From Acarospora socialis (taxonomy: Eukaryota > Ascomycota > Lecanoromycetes > Acarosporales > Acarosporaceae), in NCBI GenBank assembly GCA_025617375.2, contig JAMYGW020000002.1, positions 2,666,001 through 2,730,000 on the forward strand: 64,000 bases of DNA, read 5' to 3'. Numbering within the stretch: the stretch's first letter is position 1; each line of letters starts with the position of its first letter. The position numbers and the translations under genes were made by a program. Under the pieces are notes generated by a model that ran no database searches, was not told the origin of the DNA, and worked only from the letters and a program-made list of their open reading frames with translations. Shown here piece by piece: positions 58,309 through 64,000 of this stretch.

Positions 58309-59043
58309 TCGTTATGGTTCCAATTGAAATTTTGTATTTCACGGGCTGATCTCGATTGACGGACTTCGAGGTCGTTGTTGTGCTCCGGCAACTACCTTAG
58401 ATGGGAAGACGCGTTAATTGATTTCGCGTTGCGACGCGAGCCTGCATGACGCTAGAGGTGACAGGCATTCCTGAACCGGCATTCCTGAACCAGCACCATT
58501 ATTCCCAGAACGTCGATATGATCTTCTTGTGGCGCCGTAGCTGCAATGTCTATGCTGTACCTATGTCATTAAATACTAGTTAGGGCTAAGATAGCACATA
58601 ATCCGTTGAGTTCTAGGATCTAGCCTTGATTACATGGTGGGCAGATTCTGTCATGGTAGGTAATGGGCGGGGTCCGGGGGCGTTGAAGATGGGGTAGTTG
58701 GGGTGCGTCGCTGTTCGGGGTTTGGGAGTGGAAGTGGAAGACGCTGTGAGCCTTCACTGGCCCTCGAGGGTAGGGGGGCTAGCTATCAGGGCAAGGGCAC
58801 GCTCTAGCGTCATCGGTGATTCGAATCTGAGGTTCTCGCTGATGAACGTGATAGCTAGATTACAACGCATGGGTAATAACATGCGAGAACAGAGCGGAGT
58901 AGACAACTCTTATTTGTACACGCTTCACATGCCAGGTGACCAAGAAAAAGTATTTGCATACGTACTCGAACAAGATATACAAACCACACCCATGCACAAA
59001 TCCCGCTAAACCGCAGCAAGGGCATCCACGACAGATCTTCCCA
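58309..59043. other. Intergenic, no gene seen
   Basis: This is the CTF4 promoter, then a stretch without supported coding sequence, ending in the YME2 3' UTR. Confidence 0.5.
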
Positions 59044-61756
59044 CTAATACTCCGCCTGCAGCACCTTCTTCAACGTCCCGCTTTCCCGCTCATAATCCTC
59101 CACCATCTTCTGACAGCCTTGCAACTTCCCCAACAACCACTTGATCCTCGGCGCCAACTCGCCCGGCTGCCTCGGGAGCCCCGCCAACAGATTCAGTTCG
59201 GCCTCATACTTATCGATACTGGCCGTCTGGATCTTGATCAGCTCGTTTGTGATCGCCAGATCTAGTCTGGACTTCAGAACGCGGTCTTCCGTTAACAGGC
59301 GGAAGGCAGCTTGGTAGACGGGCTTGCCGGGGCGGATGGAGTAGGGCCGGCCGTTGCTGGAGATGATGGTGATGAGCTCGGCCTGTTCGAGGGCTTGCAG
59401 CGTAGATTCGCCGCCGGATTTGTAGATGTCGGAGAGGAGGATCTCGTTGTAGCGGAGGACGTCGGTAGTGGCGAGCTGTTTGATGAGTAGCCAGGCTTGC
59501 TCCGGGCTCCATTTCCGTTGGGCTTTGTCGACGTCGAGGATGTACATTTTTAGAATTTCGGAGGCACTTTGTTCGATGATTTGGTGGACGGCTTCTGTGG
59601 GTTTGTATGTCAGTCGTGCTGTTTTGAGGATGTGTCGGGCAATCGCCAACTGGATGTGTGCTTACTTTTGGGTGTTTCGCCTGTCTTGATTCTGCGCGCG
59701 AGGAACTCCAGGTCTGTCAGGCGCCCACCGATGGTCTCGATGCACTCATCCAGCTCAACTAGATCGTTGCGCCTTTGCGATGTCGGCAGCTTCTGATCAC
59801 CACTGGAGCTCTCGTCTGAATCAGCATCAATGTGATTGACGACGAAGCGCTTCGCTACTTCCGGAGAGCAGTCCCCTAGAGAAATTTGGCGGAAGACGCG
59901 ATCTGGCAAGGCCTTGCTTAAAGATTTGGAGAACGACACATCGTTAGTGAGAAAGATGACATGAGCGATGTTTCCTGTCGTCAGGGCAGCAGCCCATTCC
60001 GAGATCTTATCATATACCACACTACTTTCCTGACTCTTGTGTAGGAAATTATCAATCACAACAACAGGTCTTTTCTCTGGATGAGCTTCCAGATACTCAT
60101 CGGCCCCGAGGTCGAAGTCTTTATCAGTCTTCTTTCGGCCCTCGAGAGCTAGTTGCTTCAGCGCAGTCGCGGTATTTTGCCATATCTTAGCCAACTGAGT
60201 GTCGAGCGTCTCGGAAAACCCAGTCTTGGTGCCTATGGTGCCCTGTGCTGCCAAGTCGATCAAACTGCTCATGCTATTCATCCATGAGAATACCGGCCTG
60301 TAGCCGACTTCTGCTGCTGCGGCGCGAATAGTTGCGCTGTCTCCATGAGCTTCTTGTATGGGTTTGCAATCAATGACAAGAACCGGTTTTCGATCCTTGA
60401 GCGCTTGGTCAATAACCAACTCTTTCTTGCCCGAGCCTCTAGACCCCTGCACTACAATAAATGTATCAGCAGTCTCCATAAGCCAAGTCCGAATCTGTTC
60501 AATGTCCCCTTTTCGATCATCCCAGATGGCATTGAGGCCTGCATCTTCAGTCCGTTGCTGCCTTATCCTTAAGATATCATTTGCTCGATTTGCCTGAGTT
60601 GCAAACCATTTGTAGACCTTGTTGTCAGTGATATGAAAAGAATGTGTGACGTGCGCTTTGATGAAGAACGTCCGGATACTAGGTCGTAAATTCGTTAGCA
60701 CTGGGAATCCGGGAGCAACTGGTCCACATACGGATCGAAAACTGCAACTGTAAAGGTTGCAATAAGCGCTGCCAACACTGGAATTACGAATCTTGGGTGA
60801 TTGACCAGCCAATCTCTGATCCAATGCGCTTTGACCTTCGGCTCATAGAGTAACTTGAGCACCGTGCCCTCTTTGCCTCCGCCTTCCGCCGGTGGTACCA
60901 CAATTCCATGCATGCAGTTCTTGGCCATGATCGCTTGCCTGACTCTGATGAAATTCAAAATTGCATATTTTGGTAGCACTTTGGAATCGGTCGGCTGAGA
61001 GACTATGTCCGCAAGCTTGCCGTACCTCCGGAAAATAGAGTAGAGAGTCTCCTGTGAGAGTTCTGCTGCCTGTTCACCAGGAGCGGTTGGTATAAATTCG
61101 ACCCTTAATCGCGAACTCGGGAATCGGTAGAGATCCTCCAGCCACGGTTTGCCATGCACCAGGAACGTCTTGACCCTCGTGAAGGGACTAAACCATGGCT
61201 TGACAGGATTTGTTTTCAGATACTCTCTGAGAGTCCCTTCAATCTCGGTGGCAGTAATGCCTGGGTCGTGTGAGAACTTAACAAATGCGCCGCCTTCTTT
61301 TAGGCGTGGTAGAACTCCCGTAACTTTGATTGGAGCTTTGGGGGGTATGGAGCGCTGAATGATGCTCATAGGATCAGCGGTACCGATGTGAGGGTTATTC
61401 AGGCGCTTGATCAACTCGGGAATGGATCTATCCGCATGGACGTATGGCAAGCGCAATAGCCAGCGAAGCTTGAGGGGAAAGACATCTGTACGAATGTACT
61501 ATCAGCGTCGCAGACATTTACTGTAGGTGTAACGTCACGTACTGTCAAAGAATAATATTCCCTCATTTGGACCAGCGTCTATATGTCCAGAGTTTTCTTC
61601 ACCGGCTTCCGTGGTGGCCTGCCTACTACCCTGGACCCTCCGCCAAGTATAAGGATGTAGCCGTGGGCGGAACCCATTCGCAGTGAAGAAGTACTGTCTT
61701 CGAGGAACGGCGCGCAGCGGCAGGGCTCCGCCCAAGGGCTTTGAGAAGCCAGACAT
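59044..61756 (-). CDS. YME2: Mitochondrial inner membrane protein Yme2/Rna12
   Basis: Yme2 is an inner-membrane protein linked to mtDNA maintenance and nucleoid organisation. The start ATG at 61756 is followed by an Arg-rich presequence (RAVPRRQYFFTANGFRPRLH). Coding then runs through at least four exons to 59044. Between introns the blocks are continuous: FPLKLRWLLRLPYVHADRSI, an RRM-like region (RLRVEFIPTAPGEQ to LNFIRVRQAIMAKNCMHG), one membrane helix (RFVIPVLAALIATFTVAVFD), then an intermembrane-space P-loop region with Walker A VVQGSRGSGKKELV and a Walker B-like stretch RPVVVIDNFLH. The C-terminal helical part ends GTLKKVLQAEY. This order is that of fungal Yme2, and no break is seen. Confidence 0.93.
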
Positions 61757-61995
61757 AATGCAAAACGGCGATATTACCACTTCAACATGTCTCGAAGATC
61801 GTGCAGCATAACGGACGCGGAGTCAACAAAAACATGCGGCAGCCATGAACAGGGTCTCGTCTAAAATTACCCGGTGACGTCGGTCCCGAATGTTAGGTAC
61901 CCTGGAAAAGCACGTGCGTCAAATATCCGAGTCGCATCACCCATCGAAGAAGCACATTCAGGATCGCACTTCATAATTACCTCATTATCAAGAAC
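61757..61995. promoter_or_regulatory. Shared divergent promoter, YME2 / DUF3128 gene
   Basis: The two start codons are only 239 bp apart and face outward, so both promoters overlap here. Both products are mitochondrial by family or motif, which suggests, but does not prove, shared regulation. Confidence 0.5.
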
Positions 61996-62670
61996 ATGGG
62001 ATGGTGGTGGAGCTCGTCCCAGTCCACTGATGACCAACCTACACCACCACCACCACCATTACCATCACCGCCATACAATGAAACCTCCGCCCCGGAACCC
62101 CCAGTTTCACCACCAGACATCGCCAACACGCCCCGCCAGCTCACGCGCGACGAACAAGCCGACGCCGACCTAAAAGAGCTCCTCGCCCAATTCTCCACCG
62201 AAATCGCCACCCACACCAGCACGCGCGCCTCGCGCACCGACGGCAGCGACCTCCCCCCACCCAACAACACCACCACCCCCACCCCCACCCCCACCGCCCC
62301 ATCCACCATCTCCCCCGACTCGCTCTTCCCAACCAGCATGTCCTGCCGACAAGCCTTCGACAGCGCCTTCTACTGCCAGTCGCTGGGCGGGCAGTTCAAC
62401 AACATCTACCGGTACGGCGAGATGCGCGACTGTTCGGCCAACTGGTCGCAGTTCTGGTTCTGCATGCGCAGCAAGTCGCAGCAGGAGGAGAAACGTCGGC
62501 ACATGATCCAGGAGCACTATCGGCAGCGCGCCGTCAAGTATAAGGTGGGTCCGAGCAGCGAGGATGTGTGGGAGGTCAGGACGGAGCCGGTGGTGGGTGC
62601 GTTTCAGGGCGATTTGGAGGCGTTGGAGAGGGAGGAGGAGCAGAAGGTGGAGAGGGAGGGGTTGGTTTGA
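61996..62670 (+). CDS. DUF3128/Emi1-like twin-Cx9C protein
   Basis: This is a single exon of 224 residues from ATG 61996 (MGWWWSSSQST). The first ~110 residues are Pro/Thr-rich and disordered. The conserved domain (about 115-165) has CRQAFDSAFYC and CSANWSQFWFC, a twin Cx9C pair, separated by LGGQFNNIYRYGEMRD. Twin-Cx9C proteins are usually imported into the mitochondrial intermembrane space by Mia40. Yeast Emi1 belongs to this family and was found in a screen for early meiotic gene induction; its molecular role is unclear. The C-terminus is charged and helical. The family call is good and location is inferred. Confidence 0.88.
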   Translation: MGWWWSSSQSTDDQPTPPPPPLPSPPYNETSAPEPPVSPPDIANTPRQLTRDEQADADLKELLAQFSTEIATHTSTRASRTDGSDLPPPNNTTTPTPTPTAPSTISPDSLFPTSMSCRQAFDSAFYCQSLGGQFNNIYRYGEMRDCSANWSQFWFCMRSKSQQEEKRRHMIQEHYRQRAVKYKVGPSSEDVWEVRTEPVVGAFQGDLEALEREEEQKVEREGLV

Positions 62671-64000
62671 TGGTGCCGAGAGGGGGGTTTGCATGGCAGT
62701 GGTGTTGGGAATGGTGCTCCGGCGCTGTTCCGGGATCTGTTGAGGCGTATAGAAGGTGGCCGTGAGGACGGCTCCTCTGTGCCGGTGGACCGGGACGAGC
62801 CATGGGAGCATTGAGGTGTAGGATAGAACAACGGTCGAGCAGTTCAAGCTCAGATCCGACGGTGCCTGTCGCTGTTCTCCCATCGAAGAGTAGCTCCTCG
62901 GCTTCTACTTAAGCATAGCGTGTTGGTCCATTTGCTGGGATATCATTTGCAATATGCATACTACACGACGACATATTCTATCTAAGAAGGCTACTTTGAA
63001 CAGTTTCTCCATGCTAAGTGGCGTGACCTGCGAAGAATTTTTGCGCTGTATTAGCAACCACACCAAACATGTGGTAGTACCTATGTACGACAGTATCATA
63101 CCAGGCCAATGAGTGTCCCATGCTCCAATGCAGGCCCATATCTGCGCTACGTCGAAGAAACCTGGCACTCCGTATTAGTGAACACCACCCACTCGAAAGG
63201 GTTGTACAACATCAACCCGCCGTCCTAACATACTACTGGATAAAATACCCAGCCTTCGTATGAATGCCAACAAGGACGACGCTGAAAAGTTTATAGGTTG
63301 TGAGGATGAGAGAGCGTGGCTTGGATTTGAAGTCGGAATCCCCGTTCTTCTGCTCCCTTTTATCAGACCCAATGACTAAAGTCGAAATAGTACGCTTCTG
63401 AAGACCTCTACAAGTATGGGAAAGATGAGTTTGGAAGAGGTTGCAAGCTTGATTCCAAGACCGCTTGGAAAAGCTTGGACCCAGAGAAAAAAGAGACGAG
63501 TATTCGAATGATGGATGAGCTGTGTAAGGAAAGAAAGATACATCGTGAAGGGGGGAACCTGGCTGAGTGGAGGGTGTATCAGCTCCATCGAACATCCACA
63601 AAGGTGAAACCCAAAGAGCAGGGTACAAGTGCAATTGGTATTCAAAGCTTTTGACCCGCAAGAGATCAACAAGCGCTGATTTCTGTGCTTATGAGTTGCT
63701 GGCCCCTCTCAGGATACCGCTACTCTGCCATATGATCCAGTCAAGGAGGCAGTAGAGCGCATGGAGTGACAAGTGGATGCGCAGGAGAGGATTACAGAAA
63801 TGTGCTGCGATGCAACTGTTCTTGACGTTACTGTACTACTTCGCCACCACTCGCTCTGCCTGTTAATCCAATGAAAAAGCATTGTACCACAATTGGCCCC
63901 TCCTATCGAGTGCTTCATTCTTAGTCTGTTGTGGCATTAGGTGAGTAATGTAGATAATGGAGATTATTGACTTGTTTGAATTGAGGCACGATTTCGTGCA
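62671..64000. other. Right-hand gene-free stretch
   Basis: A minus-strand ORF at 63233-63661 and its neighbours have no recognisable domains or splice partners. The window ends without another supported gene; a gene could begin just beyond it. Confidence 0.45.

Noticed and set aside
62030-62110. CCA/CACCAT repeats
   Set aside because: They are the codons of the Pro/Thr-rich start of the DUF3128 protein, not a separate element.
1-64000. Secondary-metabolite or resistance gene cluster around the MFS and SDR genes
   Set aside because: No synthase, P450, regulator or other tailoring gene lies nearby; the neighbours are housekeeping genes.

Overview
This window comes from the nuclear genome of a filamentous ascomycete (Pezizomycotina). 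Genes sit on both strands. They are split by short GT-AG introns, mostly 48-130 nt, often with a CTAAC-like branch site. The products are typical fungal housekeeping proteins. No bacterial operon structure, ribosome binding sites, CRISPR array, insertion sequence or intact transposon was seen. I could not place the organism below subphylum. Exon models come from reading splice sites and checking that phases agree; no alignment or transcript data were available.

Layout. 0.7-2.8 kb: an MFS transporter (-), then about 4.3 kb without a recognisable gene but with clustered short motifs. 7-18 kb: mitochondrial Obg GTPase MTG2 (+), a short-chain dehydrogenase (+), an E2-fold protein lacking the catalytic cysteine (+), a low-complexity protein with an internal duplication (+), PEX7 (-) and a CUE-AlkB-GRF dioxygenase (+). 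18-27 kb: a JMJD5-type JmjC protein (-), a membrane-anchored histidine-phosphatase-like protein (-), PIG-P (+) and striatin (-). 27-34 kb is gene-poor and decayed: a damaged secreted-protein gene, a tRNA-Phe(GAA) gene carrying an unexpected 53-nt GT...AG insertion, a long pseudogene with five in-frame 87-bp repeats, and a fragment. 34.7-36 kb: RAD14/XPA (-). 36.9-42.9 kb: a 16-exon gene (-) predicted to make a 1,724-residue protein joining a RING-like region, a von Willebrand A region, a U-box, a ubiquitin-like region and a C-terminal E2 domain with its cysteine. 43.7-48 kb: a FaxC/metaxin-like GST (+), PHO88/SND3 (-), a small Cys/His-rich protein (-) and a hypothetical protein (-). 48.6-62.7 kb is dense housekeeping: IWS1/SPN1 (-), TOM5 (+), NUP57 (-), NDUFA8 (+), a mitochondrial-type protein (-), CTF4/Mcl1 (-), YME2 (-) and a twin-Cx9C DUF3128 protein (+).

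How the genes fit together. Mitochondrial biogenesis is over-represented (MTG2, TOM5, NDUFA8, YME2, probably the DUF3128 protein and the 54-kb protein), and several sit in head-to-head pairs sharing short promoters (IWS1/TOM5, NUP57/NDUFA8, YME2/DUF3128). DNA maintenance is represented by RAD14, CTF4 and the AlkB protein. The two most unusual objects are the single-chain E2 plus U-box protein at 36.9-42.9 kb and the tRNA-Phe gene at 28.6 kb.
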